Assembly: GCA_008501835.1 (NCBI GenBank)
Contig: QQUB01000798.1
Location: forward strand, 1 to 19,700
Length of the DNA stretch: 19,700 nucleotides
Reading direction: 5' to 3'
Source of the DNA: Bacteroidota bacterium
GTDB lineage: Bacteria; Bacteroidota; Bacteroidia; Chitinophagales; Saprospiraceae
This document shows positions 7,521-16,522 of this stretch, piece after piece. How positions within the stretch are numbered: the first letter of the stretch is position 1; each line of letters starts with the position of its first letter. The notes under the pieces were generated by a model. The model ran no database searches, was not told where the DNA came from, and saw only the letters and a list, made by a program, of their open reading frames with translations. The position numbers were made by a program, and so were the translations under genes.

Positions 7521-8228
7521 CTAAAAAGAATCAATTAGTTTTTTCTTCATAGCTTCGAACTCTTCATCAGTGATAACTCCCTGATTGCGGAGCTCTCCCA
7601 GCTCGCTTAACCTTTTCAACACATCGGTTTCAGTAACATCCTCCATTTCTGTTGGAGACTCCACCACTACATCTTCTACATTCACCTTACGTGTCTTTTT
7701 CGTTTTAGATTCTTCTTCCTCTTTTATCTTTTCAGCTACTTTTTTACCCTTTTCAAATTTTTCGCGGTAATACTTCTTCAGGCGTTCCGTATCGAAATCC
7801 AGGAAAGTTCCTCCTGCTGCAAAATGTTTCTTAAAAACCTCTCCCAAAGCATAGGTGGATGCACCATTAAAAACAGAAAGTGTTACCCCTCCGATCAATG
7901 ATCCGACACCAGGAACTAATTTGATAAGGCTTCTGGCACCAATTCTAGCCAATGCAGAACTCGTCAATGTTGTGACAATAGCTTTCCCCTGAGTTTCGGA
8001 AAAACTTACATCATAAACACGGCACAGTCCTTTAACCATATCCAGTTGCAGGCCACTCACTGCAAATACATCAACCACAGGTAATGGAATAAAACTCGCT
8101 CCCATTGCCCAAACAATATGGTTTTTGATTACCGTATCCGCATGTTTGCTCTTTTGGTCCTTATCATTATTCGTATTACTCATAATCGTATCTTTTAATT
8201 TCTTTTTGGCAAATCCTTTAATATCCAT
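7521..8228 (-). CDS. DUF697 domain protein with C-terminal SHOCT-like motif
   Basis: The protein has 235 residues. Residues about 30-150 match DUF697: IIKNH-like VIKNHIVWAMGASFIPLPVVDVFAVSGLQLDM, then a conserved helix and a hydrophobic glycine-rich stretch (LVPGVGSLIGGVTLSVFNGAS, about 108-128) able to insert into or lie on a membrane. A highly charged Lys/Glu linker (about 150-195) follows. The last 34 residues (DVLKRLSELGELRNQGVITDEEFEAMKKKLIDSF reads as short helix, G-x-I-(S/T)-x-E-E-F, helix) form a SHOCT-like module, a short C-terminal domain of oligomerisation or targeting type. DUF697 proteins are often tied to GTPases or membrane stress, but no partner is next door and I assign no function. 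The first ATG is at 8228; MSNTNND (residue 16) is an alternative start. The gene is single, with its own terminator. Confidence 0.85.
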   Translation of the reverse strand: MDIKGFAKKKLKDTIMSNTNNDKDQKSKHADTVIKNHIVWAMGASFIPLPVVDVFAVSGLQLDMVKGLCRVYDVSFSETQGKAIVTTLTSSALARIGARSLIKLVPGVGSLIGGVTLSVFNGASTYALGEVFKKHFAAGGTFLDFDTERLKKYYREKFEKGKKVAEKIKEEEESKTKKTRKVNVEDVVVESPTEMEDVTETDVLKRLSELGELRNQGVITDEEFEAMKKKLIDSF

Positions 8229-8356
8229 GTAACAATAATTTAGTGTTCAAAATGTTCATAGCTTAAATGTCATTTCTGTATACAAAGTTGTGTAAAATGG
8301 TCCAACTCGACGCTTTTTACCGACGATGAAGGGATTTTTTTAGATAAATGGAGGGG

Positions 8357-8412
8357 CAGTTGCTGGTTATTGGTTGCTGGTTTCTGGTTTCCGGTTGCTG
8401 GTTCCTGGTGTG
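8357..8412 (+). repeat. Heptad array, TGGTTGC family, eight units
   Basis: Eight consecutive 7-nt units: cagttgc, tggttat, tggttgc, tggtttc, tggtttc, cggttgc, tggttcc, tggtgtg. The phase is kept without any insertion or deletion although the units differ by substitutions. The period is not a multiple of three, so no protein repeat is implied. Confidence 0.88.
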
Positions 8413-8564
8413 GGCTATTAATAAATCGTGAGTGGCTAACTCTTAAAAAGTCGGGGTAATTTAGCAAAAACCTAAGCCCTTTATTTTTTAGTCAACCTAC
8501 TCCTTTGGAAGAATGAAAGGCCAGGTAAAATGTTTTCTTTTTGTTAGTTAAGACCTTCTTCCGG

Positions 8565-8697
8565 GTAGTGCGTCAGAGACGCTTTTAGATTTAAGTATAA
8601 TATGGGTTTCATGTCTGAAGACTTAAAACAACAAAACACTGCTATTTTAAGTCTTCAGACTTGAAATCAATATCCTGCATGTCTTTGACGTGCGTAG
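8565..8697. repeat. Structured element: 16-bp inverted repeat flanked by two GTAG-linked hairpins
   Basis: A perfect 16-bp inverted repeat (GTCTGAAGACTTAAAA at 8613-8628; its complement at 8645-8660; 16-nt loop) sits at the centre. To the left, GTAG (8565-8568) precedes a small hairpin, GCGTC-aga-GACGC (8570-8582). To the right, a hairpin GCATGTC-ttt-GACGTGC (8677-8693, one mismatch that is G-T in one RNA strand) is followed by GTAG (8694-8697). The layout recalls REP-like or MITE-like elements. No transposase is in the window, and both GTAG copies read in the same direction, unlike a standard REP/inverse-REP pair. Confidence 0.55.
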
Positions 8698-8700
8698 TTG

Positions 8701-8739
8701 CTGGTTGCTGGTTAAAAAATAATAAAAACCAGCAACCAG
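8701..8739. terminator. Hairpin of facing TGGTTGC heptads after the fucosidase gene
   Basis: CTGGTTGCTGGTT (8701-8713) is perfectly complementary to 8727-8739, with a 13-nt A/T loop. Further heptad-like sequence continues to 8752. It starts within 20 bp of the fucosidase stop and could end that transcript or protect its 3' end, but no proper U-tract follows on the reverse strand. Confidence 0.45.
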
Positions 8740-8754
8740 TTACTAGCAACCTGA

Positions 8755-10089
8755 TCAATTACTTTCAATGACTTGTCCGGCCTCTCCGTAAAGGTCAATT
8801 TTGCCATCCAGCAATACGGCCAAAACAGTCATTTCAGGGTCGAGCACCTCATCAGGAACCTGGATATAAACCAGTCCTGGCACCTGACTCCAATACGCTT
8901 TCATAAAAACTTCATATTTCAATTTGGTCCCATTGCCTACCACCCAGATCCTGTTGATTTTATTTTTCACGCCTTTGAGTACGATATCTTCATTGGGCAT
9001 ATAATCAAAGAAAAGATAAAGAATTGTACTGTCTTTAGATAAGGTAGATGGTCCGTTGAAATGGGTGCGGGGTATACCAGGTAAGCTCTCGTAAATGGCT
9101 GTTTCATGTTTTTTAGTCCAGCGCCCAAGTTCCTTTAAAACTTCCACTTGTTTTTCGGGAATGGTGCCGTCTTCCATAGGCCCTACATCCAACAAAAGGT
9201 TACCTCCCAAACTGATCACGTCGGCAAAAATGCTGATGATTTTTGCAGCAGATTTGTACTTTTTATCATTGGGCTGATATCCCCAGGAGTTGTTGATGGT
9301 CATACACAATTCCCAGTAATCTTCTTTTGGTGCCGTTAACGGGAGACCTTGTTCTGGAGTACCATAATCACCTCCACGCAGCCGTGAATTACATATGAGA
9401 TCCGGATTGTCTTTATACAACCGGGCTTTAACCATGTCTGTTTGAAATGCTTTTTCATCGTATGACCAATCTCCATCAAACCAAAAAAGATCAGGTTTAA
9501 ACAAATTATTAAGTTCATTCAGTTGTCCGGAATAAAAATCAACAAAAGAAGCAAACCTTTTGGGGTCGTCCTTATACTTTTTCACCGTTCTTGTAAATTC
9601 GGGATAATCCTGATGTGACCAGTCCAGGATAGAAAAATACAGTCCGGCTTTTAATCCGGCTTTTCTAATAGAATTGACAAATGGTGTCACCAGATCTTTT
9701 CCGGCTGGGGTGCTTTTCACAACATTCAGATCATTGTATTTCGTTGGCCACAAAGCCATGCCATCGTGATGTTTCGTGGTGAGCACGGCATATTTGGCAC
9801 CACTTTCTTTAAAAAGTTCCGCCCATGCATCCGGGTCATAGTTTTTGGCAGTAAACCCTTTTCTTTGCTCCATATAATCTTCGTAGGAGATCATGTTATT
9901 GTAGAAGCTCCATGATTCGTCGATACCGTAAACCGAATAAATTCCCCAATGGATAAATATTCCCAATTTGGCATCCTGGAACCATTGCATACGTTCCTGT
10001 CTGTCTAAAGGTGCTTCTTCCGGCTTTTGAGCAAACGCAATGGACAAAGGAAGGACAAAACAAACGGCGAGTAGAATATTTTTTTTCAT
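8755..10089 (-). CDS. Secreted alpha-L-fucosidase, glycoside hydrolase family 29
   Basis: This is a retaining exo-fucosidase that removes terminal alpha-L-fucose from glycans. I start it at the ATG at 10089 (444 residues), because this gives a clean signal peptide, MKKNILLAVCFVLPLSIAFA|Q. The longer frame to 10140 starts inside the terminator hairpin of the upstream gene. GH29 features are FIHWGIYSVYG (45-55), the active-site KHHDGMALW (H107-H-D-G110) and LFWFDGDW, where D205 is the expected nucleophile. GGNLLLDVGPMEDGTIP (295-311) is the usual end of the barrel. A small C-terminal beta domain of about 115 residues follows. There is no lipobox, so the enzyme is probably periplasmic or exported further. 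No sulfatase, SusC/D pair or other glycosidase is adjacent, so it is not part of a visible polysaccharide-utilisation locus. Confidence 0.94.
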   Translation of the reverse strand: MKKNILLAVCFVLPLSIAFAQKPEEAPLDRQERMQWFQDAKLGIFIHWGIYSVYGIDESWSFYNNMISYEDYMEQRKGFTAKNYDPDAWAELFKESGAKYAVLTTKHHDGMALWPTKYNDLNVVKSTPAGKDLVTPFVNSIRKAGLKAGLYFSILDWSHQDYPEFTRTVKKYKDDPKRFASFVDFYSGQLNELNNLFKPDLFWFDGDWSYDEKAFQTDMVKARLYKDNPDLICNSRLRGGDYGTPEQGLPLTAPKEDYWELCMTINNSWGYQPNDKKYKSAAKIISIFADVISLGGNLLLDVGPMEDGTIPEKQVEVLKELGRWTKKHETAIYESLPGIPRTHFNGPSTLSKDSTILYLFFDYMPNEDIVLKGVKNKINRIWVVGNGTKLKYEVFMKAYWSQVPGLVYIQVPDEVLDPEMTVLAVLLDGKIDLYGEAGQVIESN

Positions 10090-10101
10090 AGAAACGAATA
10101 T

Positions 10102-10146
10102 AAAAAAAGCCACGAATATGCCGGGTATTATCCCGCACATTCATGG
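10102..10146 (-). terminator. Strong rho-independent terminator after the macroglobulin gene
   Basis: On the reverse strand CCATGAATGTGCGGG (from 10146) pairs with CCCGGCATATTCGTGG around a 6-nt loop, with two G-U pairs and one bulge, and is followed by C and seven T (10108-10102). It begins 26 nt after the macroglobulin stop and ends only 12 nt before the fucosidase ATG. It therefore also lies in any leader read through from upstream. Confidence 0.88.
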
Positions 10147-10172
10147 CTAATTTCAACGCTACAGCGTCCTTT

Positions 10173-13100
10173 TTAATCTACTTTTACCCGCACACCCTGA
10201 GAGTGGCTGGTATATCTTGGTGCGTACATACACTGAATGGTAGTAATACCATTGGAAAAATCTCCTTTATGTACAACCCGAACAGGGTATTCAAAAACAT
10301 AGGTACCTTTTGGCAGGTAATCAAAAAAGAAATTGGTGGCCGCATCACCTGTGCTTTCGTAATATCCTAATCCTCCCTGCCACTTATAACTGCTCAACAC
10401 ATTGATCGGCTCAAAACCACTGGCACGCATATCCTTCATATGCACGTATTCCATATCCCGGTCAACTTTCAATTCTATCCTTACGGTAACCTTATCTCCC
10501 GGCCTCAAACCATTTTCATCATCAACTGGCATCAAGACAGGACCGGTATCCGAATTATCTACCCGGAATAATTGCTTCTTCAGGGTAAGCGGAGTTTCCT
10601 CAAAGGTTTCAATCTTATCCAGCTCTTCAAAATATTGCCAGTACATACTTCCCCAGGCAACCACCTTGTTCGGATTATCCACCTTGACCCTGGCCATATT
10701 CTGGCTAACTTCTTTTTCATTCCAGTCTACCCTGAAATAACCTGTTCCAGCCTCAGCACTGCCCATGGCCTTTCGGATAGCCACTTCTTTGTCTTTAGCT
10801 TTTGGTAAACTGATCTTTACAGGTTTGTCCTCAATGAGCCAGTTGCTGCCATTTGCCAGCAATGCATAAACTGCGTTGGCGGTGGCTTTGGTCGTTTTCC
10901 AATGCGTGGTTTCTTTGTTTTTAAGTAACCATACTTTCAACTCATCAACGGCTTTTTCATCTTTAGCTACTTCCGCAAAAACCTCAATCATGAGGGAATG
11001 TGTTTCAATAGGCAACTGATACCAAAAATATCCTGTATTGTATTTCCAGTACATGCCCATTTCTTCATGTAGAAGCGCTCTTTCTCTAAAAGAGTTCACC
11101 AAATCAGATGCAGTTTGTTTGCGATTGTTTCTATCAAGAACCAAAGCAATAAGCCCTTGCTGGTAAATCCCTCTGGTGGTCCAGTACTTTTCAGCCTGGC
11201 CAAGATAATAGTCACTGATGGAGGATAATTCTTTACTCATCTCCTTATCAAAAAAGGATCTTGTGTACAAATAATGTACCGCCATATTACTCAAATGATC
11301 ATCACTCATTTTTCCCTTTCCTCTGGCAACCCGCTTCTTCAGATCCTCATATTCATAAATCATCTCCTCATCGATAAAGGCAATAGCCCGGTCAAGCATT
11401 CGCTGAACCTCTCTATCATTATTAAAATCTTCAGCTCCCAGATTTTGAAGATGCCCCATTCCTTCTACCAGGTATTGGGTAATGTATCTGCTGTCACGAC
11501 CTCCGGGGAACCAGGCAAAACCTCCGGCACCAGACTGTCTTTCCCTGAGTTTCTTTAAAGCTGAAGCTCGTTCGTGTCCCATTTTGTTGAGATCAAATAA
11601 CAGTCCGATATTTCTTCTTTGCTGTTCTTCACTTTCTGCAGCCAACACCCACGGTGTTTCTTCAAGAAGGACTGCTTTGAGATCCTGATTTTTGGTCAGC
11701 TCACTTTCCAAAGCCGGAGTATCCTTCCATGCCTCAAATACATTTTGGATCTTAGGATACTTGTTGGCAACTGAAGAAGCCAAAGTATTTGCATAGTAGC
11801 GGTTAAAGATCTGTTCTGTGCAATCGTAAGGATATTCCATCAAATATGGCAATGCCTTCACAGCGTACCAGGCTGGATTGGAGGTAAATTCCAGGCTCAA
11901 CTTGTGGTTTTGCAATGTAGCAGAGCTTCTGGCTTTATCCATTGCAGAAAACTCAAAGGTTTCTTTTTCACCACCTCGAACATTTATGGGCATAGTTTCA
12001 GTCACCAACATTCGATTGGTCAGTACCGGCAAAGCACTTTCTTCCCCATCACCAAAGTTTTCTGCACGGGCAGTAACTCTGTGAGTGACGGCCATAACCT
12101 TCCCAACAGGAATATTCAATTTCCATGACAAAGGAGCAGATTGTCCGGCCAGGGCTTCAAAAGGAATTTCAGCAGCTGAGTTACCCAACAAATCATCCAC
12201 CGGCTGCATGGTCAGAGCATCAAATAATTCCAGTTTTGCTGTCCCTTTAATAACTTTTTCTGTCAGGTTACTCACCTTGGCGGTAAAATGTATCTCATCC
12301 TTTTCCCTGAAGAACCTAGGTGGATTCGGCTGGACCATCAATTCTTTCTGGGTGACAATTTCCCTGCTGTCCACAGCTGTTTTCAGGTCAGGAGTGTGCG
12401 CGAGAGTCATAAATTTCCACTTCGTCAACGCCTCATTCATCGTAAAACTAATCACGACATTCCCGTCTTCATCCGTTCTTAACTGCGGCATGAAGAAGAC
12501 TGTTTCATCCAGGTTGGTACGTATACTTACAGGGGCCTGTTCAGGGCTGCCTGCTGATTCGACAACTTTAAATACTTCTGTATCATCTCCCATTTCAGGA
12601 TCGAAAGTTTGTACCATATCTGCTTCCCCTTCCATAGGAGGTGGAGGGACAGCACTATCCGCCATAGCAGGCGCAGATTTTGCCGCTTTTAGTGGCTGGT
12701 TTCGATAGACGGCATCCGGATTGAGATCATGCTCACTCGAATAGGCCAAAGGGATCACTCTCCCACCCATGTAAAAGTTAAACCAATTCAGTTGTGGATA
12801 AACCCTTTGAGGCCTGGTATAATCCCTGTAGTACCTGTTTCCAGCAGTTTTCATTCCAAATGCAGTATATCTCCAATGGGAATAACTATAACTTAAAGTT
12901 GGAAATAAGTCCAGACTCCACCGATTAGCAGCAAATGCATCCAGAGAAGCATCATACATGCCTGCTAATACCTCAGCTCCTACCCTTTCGCCTTCAGGTC
13001 CGCTAATCTTTATCTGCCATTCTTCTTCCTGCCCCGGTTTGAGTTTATCACGGAAGGTTGTATAGCTGATTTGCAATTCCTTTTCATCCCATGGCACCGC

Positions 13101-16100
13101 AATAGCCTTGGTCTTATTATACACCCGGTTGTTTTTCATATAAGCAAAATGACAAATCAACCCACCTTTATCTTTTTCTGTCAATTTGATGCTTTGGGAC
13201 GCCAGTTTATTGACCTTCCCCCAAACCACAGGATCCGCTCCACCTATACGGCGTTCCACTTCAAACAGGTAATTAACTGGTCCAAAAGCAGAACCTACAT
13301 TAATCCTGGCAGTTTCTCCGGCTTTATATTTTTCTTTGTCAGGACTGAACCAAAAACCGGAAGTCGAGGGTACAGTTTCCGTGTTCAGGTCATATAAATT
13401 GAAAAACTGCTTATCTTCTACCAATTCCCCGCTCTTATCGTCCCTGGTCTGCAAGATCGCCACATAAGCTCCGGTGTCCCAAGAACCTAAATTCAATTCC
13501 ATCACTTTGGAATTTTCAGTATTAAAAGCTCCGGCAAACTTTCTTTCCCGTTGCTTCCAATTCTGAATCTCATCCTCATCCCCAAAGGCAAAATTCGGGA
13601 AAGTCCTCTTGAACTTAAATTCATTGATCAGCGGTTTATCCGGTTTTTGCCAGTAGCGATTGGTAAAATCAATTCCGGGCTCTTCCAACTTGTATATCTC
13701 TACCTTTCCCCTGGCAGGAATAAAGTCCCCATCAAGATTGGTCGTGGAAATCCCAAGGGAAACTTCATCTGATCTTTGAATTGTTTCAGGAACGTCCAGT
13801 TTGGCCCTGAGGCTAAGATAAGCCAGGTTATAAGTTCGCTGGGTGGAATGGGTCTCCCCAGTAATGTCCACTACATCAGCATGAACGGTAAACCGGAAAG
13901 AAGGTTTTTTAGCTTTGTCTACCGAAAGATCCGGTAAGGCTTCAAATGGAATTTCAAAACTACCATCTACAGCCGTTTGGGTTGTTCCATTGGCAATCTC
14001 CATCTCTCCTCCGGTAGGCATTGGTCTGCGAATCCACCACGGCCACCAGGGATACCTTACCTGACGGACCACTCTGTACTTCACCACGGCCCCATCAATG
14101 GCATTGCCTGCATACCCGGTTGCTACTCCTTTGGCTATTACTGAATCACCAAGATTAACGGTCTCTTCTGAAGCTTTCATTTCCACTTCAAACTTAGGCC
14201 GCTTATACTCTTCCACCCGGAAAGAGTGACGGTTTTCTCCAACACTGGATTTTAAAGACATCCTTCCTCTCAGTCCAAATTCTGGAGCTGTAAAAGACCC
14301 ATGAACTGTACCAAATTCATTGGAACGAAGATCCAGCTTGGCAACCTCCTGCCAGTTTACATCCATAAAGGTGACGGTCACGCTTTTGTTTGGCAAAATA
14401 GCAGGAATTCCATCCCCGTCTTTCTCCAGTAACAATGCTTTAAAATATACCGTTTGACCAGGACGGTAAATGGCCCGATCCAGGAAGAATTTGGTCATTT
14501 GATAGGACTGGTCAGCATTTCTGTGACGATAATTTAATGAATAGCCGATATTCGGAATCAAAACATCATCACCCTTACTTAACCGAATCGTAAAATATTG
14601 ATTCTTACTAAACCTTGGGTATACAAATCCCTGAGCATCAGACAGGTCCTCACCTAACTTAACGCTTTTATGTTTGCGTTCCCGGCGGTTATATTCATTC
14701 TTGAAATATTCAACCCTTACTCCAGGCATGGCTTCACCCGATTCACGATTGGCCACCACGATCTTAAAATCATTACCTGAAACCTTCTTGGAAAAGTATC
14801 CGATGGAAGAAACCGTAAAATGGAGATAAGCCACCTGTTCCTGCCCATCTTTAAAATTGCCATTATCTGCCATTAAGAGGGCATAAAATCCTGCCGGGAG
14901 ATTTTCAGTCATTACTTCCGTACGATGGAATTGAAAATCACCCTCATCCGGAAGTTTTTCTTCCCACCTTTGAACCGCTTGCTTTTTGTTCAGGAAAGGA
15001 ACAAACTGATCCTGGTTAAGGGTGTTCCATTTTTTCAGATCATCCTCTGAAAGGCGTACTACTTTAAAAAATGCTTGGGGTGTATTTTTAAAATGAATGG
15101 AAGCCAGCAAAGGTTTGCCCGGCAGATTAACCTCTTCAACACTTATTTCAAATTTTCTTTGTTCAATATCTGCAATGCGCTGAATACACAATTTGGACCC
15201 ATAACTTTTAGGATGAAGTTGTACTGCCTTATTGCAAAGTTCCCAGGCTTTTTTGAGGTCCCACTGAACTTCAGGATTACTTTCCGGGTCATAATTCACC
15301 CCTTTGTTATAATATACACGGGATTGCTGATAGAGAATCTCCGCCACGGCCTCATTGCCGGAATATTTCTTTTCCAGTTTTTCAAGCGCCTCCAGATACC
15401 ATTGTTCTTTCAGTTCACTAACAGAATTATCAAAAACAAACTTCAATCGCTTTAGATCAGCGTCGATCAGAGCAGTTGGATCGCTATCCTCCATATGTTT
15501 GGAAAGTAAATCCTGGAACAAAAGAATCGTTTTCAGTTTACTGGAACTGGTATCTTTTGCAGAAAAGCTATATTTGCTAAACGCTTTTGCATCCTTGAAA
15601 AACTCCTCTCCCCTGATGTAGAACTTATAATTAGGTTCAGTCAGATAAGATCGATCATCCATAAAATGATCAATCGCCCTGTGCATGAGAAAATCAAATA
15701 AGGTAGGGCGCAGCTTTTGAGTATTGATCTCAGAGATAAAAATACTTCTGAACAATTCAATATCCACTTTTGCCAGTCGGTCATCATCCACAGAGCACTC
15801 ATAATTCAGGTTACTTGCCCCGATGAGTTGTTCTGCCGTCCAGGTGGATATATCATCAGACTTATACTCCGGTGTGCTGGTTCGAGACTCTATTCGCCAA
15901 TAGTTTTGTTGCAGGTAGTTCCCGTATAGTTCCCCGAGCATGGAATGTAACAGTTGTTTAGCTGGAAATTTGGCTGATTCAGCCTCGTTTTCCAGTTTGC
16001 TCAAAACTTTTACATAACCATCTTCCTCCAATTCATTAAAATACTTGAGTCGGTAAATGGTTGTTTTTACGATCTGGGCCGGGTTATTGTCTTTTTGGGC

Positions 16101-16298
16101 TGTTTGAAAAAGAACTTCAACTTTTTCGAGAGCCGATTTAGGAAGTCGTTTTTGGTCGAGTTCCTGAATTTCTTTCCATGCTTTTGTGTAGGGATCGTTG
16201 GTAAACTTCATAGGGTTGTCGTCTTGTGCAAAAGCATTACCACTCATGAAAACGAGGTTTATGAGGAATAATACATGAAGGAGCTGCTTTTTTATCAT
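10173..16298 (-). CDS. Periplasmic alpha-2-macroglobulin family protein with thioester
   Basis: Bacterial alpha-2-macroglobulins trap proteases: cleavage of a bait region triggers a thioester that bonds to the attacker. I start the protein at the ATG at 16298 (2041 residues), because MIKKQLLHVLFLINLVFMSGNAFA|QDD is a clear signal peptide; the longer frame adds an unlikely 21 residues. There is no lipobox Cys. Residues 30-400 are mostly helical and resemble tetratricopeptide repeats. Then come macroglobulin beta domains, with MG2 around 600-700 (AIYRPGQTVYFKALLLEKDG). A Pro/Ala/Glu-rich linker at about 1200-1256 (SAPAMADSAVPPPPMEGEAD) is a candidate bait region. The A2M core (TKWKFMTLAHTPDLKTA) follows, then the thioester C1493-T-E-Q1496 in an alpha-toroid domain, and a C-terminal receptor-binding-like domain. 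The E. coli partner gene pbpC is absent here. It ends in its own terminator. Confidence 0.94.
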   Translation of the reverse strand: MIKKQLLHVLFLINLVFMSGNAFAQDDNPMKFTNDPYTKAWKEIQELDQKRLPKSALEKVEVLFQTAQKDNNPAQIVKTTIYRLKYFNELEEDGYVKVLSKLENEAESAKFPAKQLLHSMLGELYGNYLQQNYWRIESRTSTPEYKSDDISTWTAEQLIGASNLNYECSVDDDRLAKVDIELFRSIFISEINTQKLRPTLFDFLMHRAIDHFMDDRSYLTEPNYKFYIRGEEFFKDAKAFSKYSFSAKDTSSSKLKTILLFQDLLSKHMEDSDPTALIDADLKRLKFVFDNSVSELKEQWYLEALEKLEKKYSGNEAVAEILYQQSRVYYNKGVNYDPESNPEVQWDLKKAWELCNKAVQLHPKSYGSKLCIQRIADIEQRKFEISVEEVNLPGKPLLASIHFKNTPQAFFKVVRLSEDDLKKWNTLNQDQFVPFLNKKQAVQRWEEKLPDEGDFQFHRTEVMTENLPAGFYALLMADNGNFKDGQEQVAYLHFTVSSIGYFSKKVSGNDFKIVVANRESGEAMPGVRVEYFKNEYNRRERKHKSVKLGEDLSDAQGFVYPRFSKNQYFTIRLSKGDDVLIPNIGYSLNYRHRNADQSYQMTKFFLDRAIYRPGQTVYFKALLLEKDGDGIPAILPNKSVTVTFMDVNWQEVAKLDLRSNEFGTVHGSFTAPEFGLRGRMSLKSSVGENRHSFRVEEYKRPKFEVEMKASEETVNLGDSVIAKGVATGYAGNAIDGAVVKYRVVRQVRYPWWPWWIRRPMPTGGEMEIANGTTQTAVDGSFEIPFEALPDLSVDKAKKPSFRFTVHADVVDITGETHSTQRTYNLAYLSLRAKLDVPETIQRSDEVSLGISTTNLDGDFIPARGKVEIYKLEEPGIDFTNRYWQKPDKPLINEFKFKRTFPNFAFGDEDEIQNWKQRERKFAGAFNTENSKVMELNLGSWDTGAYVAILQTRDDKSGELVEDKQFFNLYDLNTETVPSTSGFWFSPDKEKYKAGETARINVGSAFGPVNYLFEVERRIGGADPVVWGKVNKLASQSIKLTEKDKGGLICHFAYMKNNRVYNKTKAIAVPWDEKELQISYTTFRDKLKPGQEEEWQIKISGPEGERVGAEVLAGMYDASLDAFAANRWSLDLFPTLSYSYSHWRYTAFGMKTAGNRYYRDYTRPQRVYPQLNWFNFYMGGRVIPLAYSSEHDLNPDAVYRNQPLKAAKSAPAMADSAVPPPPMEGEADMVQTFDPEMGDDTEVFKVVESAGSPEQAPVSIRTNLDETVFFMPQLRTDEDGNVVISFTMNEALTKWKFMTLAHTPDLKTAVDSREIVTQKELMVQPNPPRFFREKDEIHFTAKVSNLTEKVIKGTAKLELFDALTMQPVDDLLGNSAAEIPFEALAGQSAPLSWKLNIPVGKVMAVTHRVTARAENFGDGEESALPVLTNRMLVTETMPINVRGGEKETFEFSAMDKARSSATLQNHKLSLEFTSNPAWYAVKALPYLMEYPYDCTEQIFNRYYANTLASSVANKYPKIQNVFEAWKDTPALESELTKNQDLKAVLLEETPWVLAAESEEQQRRNIGLLFDLNKMGHERASALKKLRERQSGAGGFAWFPGGRDSRYITQYLVEGMGHLQNLGAEDFNNDREVQRMLDRAIAFIDEEMIYEYEDLKKRVARGKGKMSDDHLSNMAVHYLYTRSFFDKEMSKELSSISDYYLGQAEKYWTTRGIYQQGLIALVLDRNNRKQTASDLVNSFRERALLHEEMGMYWKYNTGYFWYQLPIETHSLMIEVFAEVAKDEKAVDELKVWLLKNKETTHWKTTKATANAVYALLANGSNWLIEDKPVKISLPKAKDKEVAIRKAMGSAEAGTGYFRVDWNEKEVSQNMARVKVDNPNKVVAWGSMYWQYFEELDKIETFEETPLTLKKQLFRVDNSDTGPVLMPVDDENGLRPGDKVTVRIELKVDRDMEYVHMKDMRASGFEPINVLSSYKWQGGLGYYESTGDAATNFFFDYLPKGTYVFEYPVRVVHKGDFSNGITTIQCMYAPRYTSHSQGVRVKVD

Positions 16299-16522
16299 AA
16301 TCTGGAATCCTGTTTTTTGTTTATAACTACTATAGGGATGCAAAAAGTATAATGTATGCATAATAATTGTGTGGGTAAAGGGTATTCGGTGTGAGTTTTA
16401 CTCCTTTGACAAGGTCCCGGCACTGTGTGCACGCGGATCTGTAGAGATGTCGCCTTTCCTCTCTCAGGGCCATACAAAGGCAAAACCTTGGGAAGTTCAA
16501 GGGTTTCAGGGGTGATCAATTC

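Larger units (their letters stand above)
8229..8754. other. Repeat-rich, gene-free gap
   Basis: This 526-bp gap has no credible gene. In order it holds AT-rich leader sequence of the DUF697 gene, an eight-unit heptad array (8357-8412), a structured element with a 16-bp inverted repeat (8565-8697), and a hairpin made of facing heptads (8701-8739) just after the fucosidase stop. Short ORFs across the arrays are repeat translations. Confidence 0.75.

Noticed and set aside
8270..8467. A 65-codon ORF with an EPATGNQKPATNNQQ segment
   Set aside because: It is the TGGTTGC heptad array read on the reverse strand.
10090..10140. Fucosidase start 17 codons further upstream
   Set aside because: The ATG lies within the upstream terminator hairpin, and the extension would bury the signal peptide.
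12085..12708. A 207-codon ORF on the plus strand
   Set aside because: It is antisense to the macroglobulin coding region, rich in Ser and of low complexity, and has no recognisable motif.
16299..16361. Macroglobulin start 21 codons upstream
   Set aside because: The extension is not conserved-looking and precedes a complete signal peptide beginning at 16298.
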